Assembly (NCBI GenBank): GCA_036873755.1 | Contig: JAVTVY010017392.1 | Coordinates: 124,001-188,000, forward strand | DNA from: Hanleya hanleyi | Lineage: Eukaryota; Mollusca; Polyplacophora; Lepidopleurida; Hanleyidae | Direction of reading: 5' to 3' | DNA length: 64,000 nucleotides | Part shown: positions 21,107-29,440 of the stretch, piece after piece | How the letters are laid out: each line of letters opens with the position of its first letter | How positions within the stretch are numbered: position 1 is the first letter of the stretch | Notes under the pieces: model-generated | Databases searched by the model: none | Seen by the model: the letters and a program-made list of their open reading frames with translations, nothing else | Told to the model about the DNA's origin: nothing | Translations under genes and position numbers: made by a program

Positions 21107-21790
21107 ATGGCAGCGCACGGAGCACTTGGGGAGCTTGCCTTGTTCCAACTCACTCCCCACGTCACCCTGATCGTCTATGACCATCAACTGCAGCTCATCG
21201 AAGAACAACCCCGAGAGGTGAAGCTATGTTTAACCCTAGCAGGATGGACTCTATTGACACGGTTGTTACAGGGAAAAGATCCCGAAGTCGATTTCATGCA
21301 CGTGGGAGTAGGTGTCTACCTACGAAGTGGTAGAGATGATTCTTTTTTTCCCCGGTTAGACGAGCGTGGTGGTCCCTCTATCATACTCCGTCCGGCATTA
21401 TGGCAGGCGCTGAAAGCTATTATCACCGACGTCCACGACTTACTGTACCCCGACGCGAACTCTGTGGCGATCCGCACTCTTACACCTGGCTGCACCCTAT
21501 TGTTGTACCCCAAACGAGTGGAGCTCATCGATGACGACAGTAGGTGTTGGTGTACGTCTGAACCAGCGCGTGTCTCTTTGTCACCGGAAGGCTGGACTAC
21601 CTTGAAACGGGTGTTGTTGGGTGACCTGGACGGTGATAGCATTCACCTGTGTGACGACGTCTACATTTTCCGCGGTCCCTATTTTGCTGGACTCCTCTGT
21701 CTGAAGCGAGGTGGTTTTACTCTGGACCCTGATCTATGGACAGCCTTGGAAAAAGTAATCCCCATTGTCGATGAAGTACTATATCTATAG
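21107..21790 (+). CDS. PC4-like repeat protein
   Basis: 227 residues from an ATG in strong Kozak context (ACCACCATGG). It shows four repeats of a PC4-type second half: a strand, then L-x-x-x-x-W-x-x-L and a helix. They read VKLCLTLAGWTLLTRLL, PSIILRPALWQALKAII, RVSLSPEGWTTLKRVLL and GGFTLDPDLWTALEKVI. Each is preceded by beta-rich sequence such as IHLCDDVYIFRG. I read it as two tandem PC4-like units, related in plan to the protein at 15230-15910 though diverged. A single-stranded DNA-binding or transcription role is inferred only from this resemblance. Intact; stop TAG at 21788. Confidence 0.6.
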   Translation: MAAHGALGELALFQLTPHVTLIVYDHQLQLIEEQPREVKLCLTLAGWTLLTRLLQGKDPEVDFMHVGVGVYLRSGRDDSFFPRLDERGGPSIILRPALWQALKAIITDVHDLLYPDANSVAIRTLTPGCTLLLYPKRVELIDDDSRCWCTSEPARVSLSPEGWTTLKRVLLGDLDGDSIHLCDDVYIFRGPYFAGLLCLKRGGFTLDPDLWTALEKVIPIVDEVLYL

Positions 21791-21823
21791 GGTGCACACA
21801 GGCTAGAGTGTCAGTGTCTACTC

Positions 21824-22198
21824 ATGAAGCGAACACACCACAGCGCAAGGAAAAGGGGCACCCAGATGAGGGGCACCCCAAAGGGAACGAGAAAAGGTGG
21901 GCGGCAGGAATCCACGTGGCGTACCACTGTGAACAAGGTGTTAACAGATTTGTATTACAACCCTACCAGTCCAGCCGCTTATAGCGCTGTGGGAGCGCTC
22001 GCTCGAGCTGCACATTCCCAAGGCATCAGTCGAACTGAAGTTCGAGAATGGTTTAAAACCCAAGACACTTATAGCTTACATCGAGCAGCCCGACGACATT
22101 TTCGCCGTAACCGAGTCATCGTAGGAGGCGTAGACGCAAAATGGCAGGCTGATTTGGTCGATTTGCACCCCACAAAGATGGACATCGGTACATGTTGA
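21824..22198 (+). pseudogene. Integrase, N-terminal part (frame-broken)
   Basis: 124 codons. A basic start (KRGTQMRGTPKGTRKGGRQ) is followed by the Polinton integrase N-terminal region (PTSPAAYSAVGALARAA, VREWFKTQ, YSLHRAARRHFRRN). The first catalytic Asp follows in DAKWQADLVDL. The frame is lost within about 22160-22195 and the core continues in another frame at 22192. The break sits between the first and second catalytic acidic residues, so this copy cannot make a full integrase without a frame change. Confidence 0.85.
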
Positions 22199-22914
22199 CC
22201 TGTATCGATATTTTATCCAAGTACGCATGGGTACTGCCCATCCGGACCAAAACAGGAGAGAATCTGGTACGGGCGTTCCAGCAGATTTTCAAGACAGGAC
22301 GCAAACCCCTCTATTTGCAAACGGATGAAGGCACAGAATTTCTCAACCGTCACTTTCAAGCCTTTCTTAAGAAACAGAAGGTGTTTTTCTTCCATACGTA
22401 CAACGAGACCAAAGCCTCTGTCGTGGAACGATTCAATCGCACCTTCAAAGGACGAATGTACAAGTATTTTACCGCCAAAAACACCCGACGGTACATCGAT
22501 GTGCTACCTCAACTGGTCCAAGGGTACAATCGAGCCTATCATCGCAGTATCCAGCGAGCTCCCCTCGATGTGACAGAACGCAACGAACATCAAGTGCGCC
22601 GTACGCTGTACTCGATAGACCCCAGTCCACTCACGTCACCCCGTTACAAACGCGGAGATGTGGTACGGATCAGTAAAGTCAAAGGGCAATTTGAGAAAAG
22701 TTACTTGCCCAACTGGAGTGTCGAGCACTTTGTCGTCGTTCGCCATAAGGCAGAATTACAACCGGTGGTGAAAACACGTAAAGACTACTACACGGTGGAA
22801 AAGATTTTGAAAACGCAACGTCGACGTGGCATCCCCTATCATTTCGTCAAATGGCAAGGTTGGCCCAGTTCGTTTAATTCCTGGATGTCAGGCCGTGACA
22901 TGAAACGACTATAA
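22192..22914 (+). CDS. Integrase core and chromodomain (C-terminal part)
   Basis: 240 codons of an rve-type (retroviral DDE) integrase, starting inside the catalytic core. The second Asp is in LQTDEGTEF and the Glu in SVVERFNRTFK, with spacing usual for the family. An SH3-like segment (RYKRGDVVRISKVKG) follows. The C-terminus is a chromodomain (YYTVEKILKTQRRRG, YHFVKWQGW), typical of Polinton integrases and thought to guide insertion through chromatin marks. It joins the target DNA and makes 6-bp duplications, matching the GGCGTA repeats seen here. The first ATG of this frame is internal to the domain. Confidence 0.9.
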   Translation: MLTCIDILSKYAWVLPIRTKTGENLVRAFQQIFKTGRKPLYLQTDEGTEFLNRHFQAFLKKQKVFFFHTYNETKASVVERFNRTFKGRMYKYFTAKNTRRYIDVLPQLVQGYNRAYHRSIQRAPLDVTERNEHQVRRTLYSIDPSPLTSPRYKRGDVVRISKVKGQFEKSYLPNWSVEHFVVVRHKAELQPVVKTRKDYYTVEKILKTQRRRGIPYHFVKWQGWPSSFNSWMSGRDMKRL

Positions 22915-22958
22915 ATTCTACCTCACATCGCCTACATCCTTCAGTGTAGGGTTGTACC

Positions 22959-23138
22959 ATGGATAGTGCACATCTACCCTTACTGCTACGGACTCGAAAA
23001 AGACAAGTCGGTACCGTGGTGTGTCTAGTAGTGCTTCTGTGTACCTTATTTGGAGGAGTCTTCTACGATTTGGCGTACCTGATATCCTGTTTCAACACCA
23101 TTCGTCCAAGTGCTGCTCCACCTCAACGTCAAGTGTAA
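22959..23138 (+). CDS. Small single-pass membrane protein
   Basis: 59 residues. A short polar and basic N-terminus (RTRKRQ) is followed by one long hydrophobic segment, about residues 17-45 (VGTVVCLVVLLCTLFGGVFY and on), and a Pro-rich tail. ATG context is ACCATGG. Small membrane proteins are common between integrase and ATPase genes in Polintons and adintoviruses; function unknown. The Pro-rich open sequence that follows in other frames (to about 23546, ending at a stop that overlaps AATAAA) suggests a once longer protein, now frame-broken. Confidence 0.55.
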   Translation: MDSAHLPLLLRTRKRQVGTVVCLVVLLCTLFGGVFYDLAYLISCFNTIRPSAAPPQRQV

Positions 23139-23550
23139 TCACCCAACACCACCACCACCATCACCGCCACCACTACTCTCTCTCCTACGACGCTGCGATC
23201 ACCCTACACCCAGTCTACGACGCGGTCTAGTCCTCTTTTCATCCGCCAGCCTCCTGTATCAACCCTCAGACTACGGACCCTATCACCACACACACTCAGC
23301 CCCACGACGCGGTCTAGTCCTCTTTTCATCCCGCCAGCCTCCCCCGTATCATCCCTCAGAAGCGACGAACCCTCCGAGGCACCCCGATCACGACAACCAC
23401 CCAGTACACCTACCAACACCACGACGCTAACACTTAGAGTGGGATCCGGTGAATCACGTTTACCGCGGCAACGGTACCCGTTCGACTACGATCCCCGGTG
23501 GGATCCACGACAACGGTGGTGGGCCTCTGAACCTCAAATCACCAAATAAA
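23139..23550 (+). pseudogene. Pro/Arg-rich remnant with an 88-bp duplication
   Basis: Open but ATG-less frames rich in Pro, His and Arg. Two copies of CGCGGTCTAGTCCTCTTTTC lie about 88 bp apart (near 23220 and 23308). The end (RWDPRQRWWASEP, then TAA within CCAAATAAA, AATAAA 23545-23550) looks coding. Probably the displaced C-terminal part of the membrane protein. Confidence 0.4.
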
Positions 23551-23559
23551 AAAAACGCT

Positions 23560-24174
23560 ATGGATCCTCGGTGGTAGCATCCTTTCACGTGTCTCATCGC
23601 TGGACCGACTGGGTCGGGAAAAACACACTTCGTTCAACGGCTCATCCAACACGGGTCAGCCCTCATTTCACCTCCCGTGGCTCGCATCCTGTGGTGTTAT
23701 GGAGCTTGGCAACCGGCGTACGAGGAACTGGCACGCCTCCCTGGACTCACCTTGGTGGAAGGATTACCTCCCGAGGATACGCCAGAAGACACGTTGGTCG
23801 TGGTAGACGATCTCATGACCGAAACGGACAGTCGAATCACCCGTCTCTTTACCAAAGGAAGCCATCATCGTCGGTTGAGCAACATCTACATCGTCCAGAA
23901 TCTCTTCAGTAAGAACAAAGAGCACAGGAACATTAGTTTGAATGCTCAGTATGTGGTCTTATTCAAATACCCCAGAGACGCATCACAAATTATGCATCTG
24001 GCAAAACAGATGTACCCTAAAAACACGGCCTTTGTGTGGGAAGCTTTTGAAGATGCCACCCAAGGGGCTCACGGGTATCTACTCATCGACTTGAAACAAG
24101 AGACACCCTCGGCACTTCGATTGCGCACCCGCATTTTTCCCGGTGAGTTGCAGACGGTGTACACACCCAAATAA
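23560..24174 (+). pseudogene. FtsK/HerA-class packaging ATPase (premature stop)
   Basis: The frame opens at ATG 23560, but codon 6 is TAG (23575-23577). After it the frame is open to 24174. Walker A is GPTGSGKTHF near 23603-23632. Walker B is TLVVVDDLM near 23793-23819. LYIVQNLF-type and ARILWCYG strands complete the A32-like genome-packaging ATPase of Polintons and adintoviruses. The total of about 204 codons is normal for the family. The enzyme would pump DNA into capsids. There is no usable ATG between the stop and Walker A, so the gene is probably dead, barring readthrough or sequencing error. The stop overlaps AATAAA (24170-24175). Confidence 0.85.
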
Positions 24175-24213
24175 AAGAAGAAGACACAACCCTCTAGTAT
24201 TCACTTCCTCGTC

Positions 24214-24552
24214 ATGTCTGCACGGATACGTAAGCACGTGCCGGCCCTCCGCGTATTACGCAGCGCGCCACCGGCGGTGGGCCGGGCCCTGGTGCGCGGC
24301 GCGGACCCAGACTTGGTACGGTGTTTGTGTGAAGTGGCTCATAATGTGTTAAAAGGGAATGTTCCTCTCAGTCCTCTGCAGAAAGGGAAATTGCAACGGC
24401 ACAAGACGGGTCTCCGAACGCTGGTGAAGAAGACGGGCAATGTCAAGAAAAAGAAACAGGTGTTACAGCGAGATGGATTTCTCGGCGTACTCCCCGCACC
24501 CTTAGCCGCTACCGTACTGGGACCGTTAGTAGGCTCCATCTTGGGACGCTAA
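24214..24552 (+). CDS. Small basic Polinton protein (core-protein-like)
   Basis: 112 residues, intact. Recognisable as a conserved small Polinton/adintovirus protein: ADPDLVRCLCEVAHNVLKGN, PLSPLQKGKLQRHKTGLRTL, a Lys run (KKKKQVLQ), and a hydrophobic Gly/Leu tail (LAATVLGPLVGSILG). It is strongly basic, compatible with DNA or virion-core binding. Likeness to adenovirus core protein X is a suggestion from size, charge and gene order. Its stop is one base before the next ATG. Confidence 0.7.
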   Translation: MSARIRKHVPALRVLRSAPPAVGRALVRGADPDLVRCLCEVAHNVLKGNVPLSPLQKGKLQRHKTGLRTLVKKTGNVKKKKQVLQRDGFLGVLPAPLAATVLGPLVGSILGR

Positions 24553-24553
24553 C

Positions 24554-25165
24554 ATGGAACATACGAAAAAAATGATGCTGGTCGAACCTCGACTGTTACA
24601 GAGTTTGCAATCACCCTATACCGTACCTGCCACGGTGCAACAACTCCAGTCTCTCGACGAAGAGATGAATAGTATATTCCAACGTCGACTACCCGATCAC
24701 GAGGAAATTCAACTTTACCATCACACGCTGAACCAGTACAAGACGTTTATGGATCAATATAGGGGTAGTACACCCCTACTACCCGCAGCGCCCACGCTCA
24801 CACCACCCACACCCACACCACCACCACCATCATCCTCTGCCTCACCTCAGCTCGAAGAGGAAGTGTTGGCCAGTGTCCCTAGAGCATTCAAGACCAAAGC
24901 TCGTTTATTGTTGGACCGGGTGAAACAGAATCCTAATATGGGTTGGACCGACCAGGGGCAGCTGCTGATTGGAAACCGAGCGGTACCGGGGTCTCATATC
25001 ACCGATCTGATCAACGGTACGGTACGTTCTCGCAAACACTCTAATCCACCGGGGTGGGAAGCCTTTGCTCAGGGGTTGAAAGACACACACACCCCTCGAG
25101 AATTGATAGGAAATCGTGAACGCTGGAACTGGATGCAAGCACCCTCTCGACTTCTCCATACCTGA
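24554..25165 (+). CDS. Conserved Polinton virion-associated protein (putative)
   Basis: 203 residues. The helical N-terminus (MMLVEPRLLQSL, LQSLDEEMNSIFQRRLPD, LYHHTLNQYKTFMDQY) is typical of a hypothetical protein found between ATPase and minor capsid genes in Polintons. A Pro/Thr-rich linker (TPPTPTPPPP) follows. The C-terminal segment (RLLLDRVKQNP, GQLLIGNRAVPGSHITDLI) may be a small folded module. Function is unknown. In another frame, coding-like sequence continues to about 25313 and ends KAWEPY, so the natural C-terminus may have been displaced by an indel near 25120-25165. Confidence 0.6.
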   Translation: MEHTKKMMLVEPRLLQSLQSPYTVPATVQQLQSLDEEMNSIFQRRLPDHEEIQLYHHTLNQYKTFMDQYRGSTPLLPAAPTLTPPTPTPPPPSSSASPQLEEEVLASVPRAFKTKARLLLDRVKQNPNMGWTDQGQLLIGNRAVPGSHITDLINGTVRSRKHSNPPGWEAFAQGLKDTHTPRELIGNRERWNWMQAPSRLLHT

Positions 25166-25315
25166 GAACGTGAATCGCAACCGCAGACTCCTCCCAAAAC
25201 ACCCTCACGGCGGGGACGTTCTTTTCACCCCTATGCAACCTCTATGCCGGCCACCTCTATGCCGGCCCCACCGTCGCGACGATCACAACGCCAAGGTCAG
25301 CCGCCCAAGGCGTGG

Positions 25316-25386
25316 GAGCCCTACTAGGGAACCCTACTAGGGAACCCTATTAAAGCCCGGTGCAGAAGCCAGAAAGCTCAGTCGTC
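25316..25386 (+). promoter_or_regulatory. 14-bp repeats and TATA-like box before the minor capsid gene
   Basis: Three tandem GGAACCCTACTAG-type units (25316-25349) run into TATTAAAG (about 25349-25356), which lies 31-38 bp before the minor capsid ATG. Confidence 0.5.
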
Positions 25387-26175
25387 ATGTTTTACCTCGC
25401 GTTGCCCAGTAACAGTTCACTCGATGTGTTTCCTGACAACATCTTGGCCAAGTACGTGACCCAATTACCACAACCGTTGCATTTACCTGGCCGGTGGGAA
25501 TGTGGACTGATGGATATTCAATACCCTTACTCGTGCTACAACGTACGAGACCAAGAAGTATGGTACGAAGTGACCTACGAAGGCAAAGTACACCGACTCA
25601 CTCTGCCCGAAGGCCAATACGATACGCCCCAGGCGTTCATAGAGGGTCTGCTCACCTTGTTGCAGTACAAGTCTCTACGGGAGGTGACGAATAATTCAAG
25701 ACCCCTGAAAGCTTATCCCTTCAAGAATCACGTGATCTTCGATGTCAACGCACACAACGACAAGTCCTGTATCCTGCTCAACCCCAACGTGGGTGTGAAA
25801 CTCAGTCCTAGACTACAACAAATGTTAGGTCTGCCTTACAGCGTCTACACGGGGCCCACCACCGACAACGGTGACGTTGTGATGGATATGAAAGTAGGTA
25901 TGTACGGACTCTACGTCTACTCGGACGCAGTGGACAGCCATATTGTGGGCGATGTGAACACACCTCTGTTACGGGTGGTACCCATTAGAAAGAAGTATGG
26001 TGATCAAGTCAACCAGAGTTTCAACCATATACTCTACCTACCCGTACGACATACCGATATCAACATGATCACGGTGGATATAAGAGATGACACGGGACAC
26101 CCGGTCGCATTCGAACGAGGGAAAGTGGTGCTGACACTTCATTTCCGACAAGCCCGTTCTCCTCACTTCGTATAA
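25387..26175 (+). CDS. Minor capsid protein (penton, single jelly roll)
   Basis: 262 residues, intact. The first in-frame ATG is 25387; the upstream GTG is not needed. The start MFYLALPSNSSLDVFPDNIL and the following WECGLMDIQYPYSCYNV are characteristic of the Polinton penton-like protein that forms capsid vertices. The C-terminal half (PLLRVVPIRKKYGDQ, HILYLPVRHTDINMITVDIR, VVLTLHFR) is the predicted jelly-roll part. Its stop overlaps the next start (TAATG, 26173-26177), so the two are probably translated from coupled or overlapping transcripts. Confidence 0.9.
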   Translation: MFYLALPSNSSLDVFPDNILAKYVTQLPQPLHLPGRWECGLMDIQYPYSCYNVRDQEVWYEVTYEGKVHRLTLPEGQYDTPQAFIEGLLTLLQYKSLREVTNNSRPLKAYPFKNHVIFDVNAHNDKSCILLNPNVGVKLSPRLQQMLGLPYSVYTGPTTDNGDVVMDMKVGMYGLYVYSDAVDSHIVGDVNTPLLRVVPIRKKYGDQVNQSFNHILYLPVRHTDINMITVDIRDDTGHPVAFERGKVVLTLHFRQARSPHFV

Positions 26176-26579
26176 TGTACGTGCCTTACCAGTGCCATAC
26201 GCCCAGCTATGCCGACTACTACAAGAAACAAACGGGAGGGAGCTTGCCCATCTTTAGCGGTGCACGCATGCAACGAGGTCACGGATTGGGGAACATACTG
26301 GGCAGCATTGTGAAAACGTTCTTGCCCTTGGTGACACGGGGTGTCAAAGCGGTGGGTAAACAAGCGGTACGCAGTGGATTGCACGTGGCCGGTGATGTCT
26401 TGGGAGGCACAGCACCCCGACAAGCCTTCAAACGACGGGCTAAAGAAGCAGGCAGCGTCTTGATCGCCAAAGCCCTTAAAAGACAACCACGGGTACAGCG
26501 AAGAGTCATTCGACGACAGACACACCGACGACGCACACCCCGGAAGAAGAAGAAGAGTAGGAGAGACATCTTCGCATAA
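26175..26579 (+). CDS. Basic capsid-associated protein (pVI/pX-like)
   Basis: 134 residues, intact. The N-terminal YYKKQTGGSLPIFSG and QRGHGLGNILGSIV are followed by an amphipathic Gly/Ala helix region (VKAVGKQAVRSGLHVAGDVL), then a strongly basic tail (RRQTHRRRTPRKKKKSRRD) ending DIFA. This layout is standard in Polintons just before the major capsid gene, and recalls adenovirus minor proteins VI or X with amphipathic and protease-processed segments. The precise equivalence is inference. Both neighbours overlap it by the TAATG arrangement. Confidence 0.75.
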   Translation: MYVPYQCHTPSYADYYKKQTGGSLPIFSGARMQRGHGLGNILGSIVKTFLPLVTRGVKAVGKQAVRSGLHVAGDVLGGTAPRQAFKRRAKEAGSVLIAKALKRQPRVQRRVIRRQTHRRRTPRKKKKSRRDIFA

Positions 26580-27619
26580 TGGCATTCATTCACTCCGAGT
26601 CGTGTCCGTCTACCAACAGTGAATTGGATTTGTGGACTATTCCACCCACCCAGACCAGTGTGGCCTAAGGACGTTGGGTAGAACATCGACCCCTGGCTAG
26701 CCTGACGGGGTCGGGACCCCTGGAATTTACCATTGAAAACAAAGATACGGCCTACCTGGATTTAGCCCACACCTACTTGTACGTGAAAGCCAAAATAGTG
26801 GACGCAGCGGTGGGTCGGGAACGATGCGGTGGTAGGCCCGGTGAATCTTTGGCTGCACTCCTTGTTCCAACAGGTGGATATAGGTCTGAACGATAAACTC
26901 ATCAGTACGTCCACCAATACGTACCCGTACCGAGCCTACATGGAGACGCTGTTGTCGTACGGCGAAGATGCCAAAAAATCACACTTACAAGCCGCGCTGT
27001 ACTTCAGGGATACACCCGGATACATGAATAGCGTCACCGCTACCAATAATGGGTTCGGCCATCGCAGACAGTTGACAACCAATAGCAAGTCCGTCGATAT
27101 GATGGGACGACTGCACGCCGATCTGATCCTGCAAGACCGCTACATGATGAACGGTGTATCCATCAAGATCAAGTTGATCCGTTCCACACCAATGTTCGCC
27201 TTGATGGCCGATGGAGATGCTGGTCCCCAATACAAGATCATCATTGAAGATGCAGCCCTGTTTTTCCGTACGGTGGATTTGCAACAGGGGGTGTTGCTGA
27301 GTCACATGGAAGCCTTATCGAAAAAACCAGCCCTGTACCCCATCCGACGCGTACAGACCAAGGTGTTCTCTGTGCCAGCAGGTACGATGATGGCCAATCT
27401 TAAAAATTTATTTCTAGGGGATCTTCCTAAACGTCTTACCCTGGCGTGTGTGACCAACACCGCTTTCAATGGACAGTGGAGTGAGAATCCGTTCCAATTT
27501 CAACATTTCAACCTCAACTTTTTGGCACTGCAGGTGGCCGGCCATCAAATTCCAGCCCGCCCATTACAACCGGATTTTGGTAACCAAAACTATGTGCGAA
27601 GCTACCTGAACCTGTTTAC
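26579..27619 (+). pseudogene. Major capsid protein, 5' part (frame-broken)
   Basis: Starts at ATG 26579 (overlapping the preceding stop). The opening residues (ELDLWTIPPTQTS) are classic for the Polinton double-jelly-roll hexon. The frame stops at 26666 and coding resemblance moves to a second frame (about 26668-26820, PLEFTIENKDTAYLDLAHTY). It then moves to a third (about 26829 onward, VNLWLHSLFQQVDIGLNDKL, LFFRTVDLQQGVLLSHM, PFQFQHFNLNFLALQVAG). At least two indels are therefore present. At about 27619 the gene is cut by a retroelement insertion, and the C-terminus resumes at 28367. The major capsid protein builds the icosahedral shell. Confidence 0.9.
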
Positions 27620-28366
27620 ATTACAAGCGTCTAGTCCGTCATTCATAATCCAGCCGTCGTCCATTAGAGAATATCCGCGTCCATAATCCAAAGACCTATT
27701 CCATTTCCATATAACAGTATTAGCACCAAATTCAAAAAGACAAAAGTATACATAAACATAGGCTTGTTTCCTGCAAGAGAGAAGCGGTCAACAGTTTTCA
27801 ATGATACCGGCAAGACATCATGATGTTCCAAAACATCAAATCCGTATCGCTGATCAGTATTCTTAATCCATGATATTCGTTATAGAGTCGTCATCTAAAA
27901 ATAATGTACCTCAGTCACGCTTTGATTGTGACTGTTCATATGAGTACCATGAGGATCTTGAAGTACATGGGCTCATACGGCCCCTAGCCCCGGGTTAAGC
28001 GGAATTAGACACATGTTACGAAACGTAGCGCCATAGATCTTGCACGCTACGTTCGTATTTTGCTATCAGCATGCGATATGTATCGCCAAATTTGAGAAAC
28101 TTTGAGTGGAGGCGCTTGGTGGAATAGCCCTGTTTTATAAGTTTCTGCAACAATGTTTTGTGACGTTGATTAAAATCATCACATTTAACACAGGATCTAG
28201 CAAATGCTACTAAGCGAGATATGTATACGCCATATGCAGGTCCCACTGGAATATTACTATCCAGAAAGGGATAGTTTACGATGTCGAAATTGTAATCATC
28301 TCTTTTGTCATAAAGTCGACGAGAGAGAATGCCCGCTTCATTTTTATAGAGGTAGAGATCTAAATA
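27620..28366 (-). mobile_element. 5'-truncated Penelope-like retroelement inside the capsid gene
   Basis: About 747 bp that closely matches the 3' part of the element at 57473-59640, including the shared GTCCATTAGAGAATATCCGC and AACAATGTTTTGTGACGTTG. On the minus strand it encodes only the RT C-terminal thumb region (KRDDYNFDIVNYPFLDSNIP, GPAYGVYISRLVAFARSC, FNQRHKTLLQKLIKQGYS), ending RYVS. Similarity to the other copy stops at about 28367, the typical 5' truncation of a target-primed insertion. It interrupts the major capsid gene. Confidence 0.85.
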
Positions 28367-28604
28367 AGGAAATAACATCACTCGACGAGACTTTATGAAG
28401 GGGTACACGTTGTTCGCCTTCGACCTCTCCCCCACCTTGGAACACGATCATCAACTGGCCTTGCTCAAGAAAGGAAACCTACGGTTGGAACTGCGTTTCG
28501 CCGTCGATCTAGCCCAGACCATTAACGTGACTTGCTACGCCGAGTTTGATAACGTCATCAGCGTGGATCAGCAAAGAAACGTCCTGTGTGACTACGCCAG
28601 CTAG
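28367..28604 (+). pseudogene. Major capsid protein, 3' part after insertion
   Basis: Resumes immediately after the retroelement with GYTLFAFDLSPTLEHDHQLA, then GNLRLELRFAVDLAQTINV and CYAEFDNVISVD. This is the final jelly-roll strand region of the Polinton hexon, and it ends RNVLCDYAS. No start of its own is expected; the ATG at 28395 is internal. This confirms that the retroelement landed in a formerly continuous capsid gene. Confidence 0.88.
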
Positions 28605-28608
28605 AGTC

Positions 28609-29085
28609 ATGGATACAGAGCAGCTGATGGGCATACTCCAGCAAGATCCTCGGGTACCCTTTCGAGGTGTGTTTCCACGCAATGTGTTTCCCACCCACTC
28701 CACCACCCCAGCAGCCTACATCCTGAATACAGACCCTGGGTCTCGACCCGGTGAACATTGGGTGGCTGTGTACGTGGACACCCTAGGCCAAGGCGAATAC
28801 TTTGATTCCTACGGACTTGCACCCCTGCATCCCGATTTGGTGAAATTCATGGACCTATCTACTACAGTGTGGCGTTGGAATACTCAAAGATTACAAGGAC
28901 CCTTGAGTAGTGTCTGCGGACAGTACTGTGTGTTTTATCTCACTCACCGGAGTAGAGGACATTCTATGCAAACGATCGTACACATGTTTGATGATTATTG
29001 TCAAGCCGAAGACCGTGATGTACTCGTCTATGACTGGACTGCCTCTCGTTTTAATGTGCATGCTCCATTTCTCTGGTTAACTTAA
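28609..29085 (+). CDS. Adenain-like maturation cysteine protease
   Basis: 158 residues from ATG 28609, intact. The catalytic triad pattern of the adenain/ULP1 (C5/C48) fold is visible: His in GEHWVAVYV, Asp in EYFDSYG, Gln/Cys in SSVCGQYCVFYL. The N-terminal F-x-x-V-F-P-x-N/D segment (RGVFPRNVFPTHSTTPAAYI) is the family's substrate-groove part. It would cleave capsid precursors during maturation. It lies four bases after the capsid gene stop; AATAAA follows at 29170-29175. Confidence 0.92.
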   Translation: MDTEQLMGILQQDPRVPFRGVFPRNVFPTHSTTPAAYILNTDPGSRPGEHWVAVYVDTLGQGEYFDSYGLAPLHPDLVKFMDLSTTVWRWNTQRLQGPLSSVCGQYCVFYLTHRSRGHSMQTIVHMFDDYCQAEDRDVLVYDWTASRFNVHAPFLWLT

Positions 29086-29169
29086 TTCAATGCACTGCGC
29101 AGTACTATTGCTTTTTATTATTATGACGTTGTTGTTCTGACGTTGTTGTTCTGACGTTCATTGATGTTC

Positions 29170-29175
29170 AATAAA
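29170..29175 (+). terminator. Polyadenylation signal after protease gene
   Basis: AATAAA, 85 bp after the protease stop, preceded by T-rich GACGTTGTTGTTCT repeats. It probably ends the rightward late-gene transcript. Confidence 0.6.
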
Positions 29176-29305
29176 AAAAGATTCATGAAAACACAACATG
29201 ATGGTTTTGACTTTTTTTATTTAAGTGATCAAGAAGGGTTAGACTATGTACAATAGAATACAGGTGGTATGTACAATAGAATACAAGTGGTATGTACAAA
29301 TAACC

Positions 29306-29391
29306 TGTCAGGAGTAGGATTCGAACCTACGTTCTGCATTTCGCAGACCAGCACAGTTAACCGGCGCCTTAGACCACTCGGCCATCCTGAT
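29306..29391 (-). tRNA. tRNA-Leu-like gene (type II, odd anticodon loop)
   Basis: 86 nt folding as a type II tRNA. The acceptor strands TCAGGA and TCCTGA pair, with an A:C mismatch at the first pair. The D arm is TGGCCGAGTGGTCTAAGGC. The anticodon stem is CCGGT/GCTGG, the long variable arm CTGCGAAATGCAG, the T arm GTAGGTTCGAATCCTAC, and the discriminator A. Body identity is strongly tRNA-Leu. The seven-base loop TAACTGT lacks U33 and does not present a leucine anticodon, so it may be a pseudogene, a recoded tRNA or a tRNA-derived promoter. No T-run terminator lies close by. It sits between the convergent protease and polymerase genes. Confidence 0.75.
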
Positions 29392-29440
29392 TTTACAGTT
29401 TTTAACTCGTGTATCAAAAGTGATATAGTGTTCAAAATTT

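Noticed and set aside
28016..28435. 139-codon minus-strand ORF as a Polinton gene
   Set aside because: It is the reverse-transcriptase thumb of the inserted retroelement plus antisense capsid sequence at its front.
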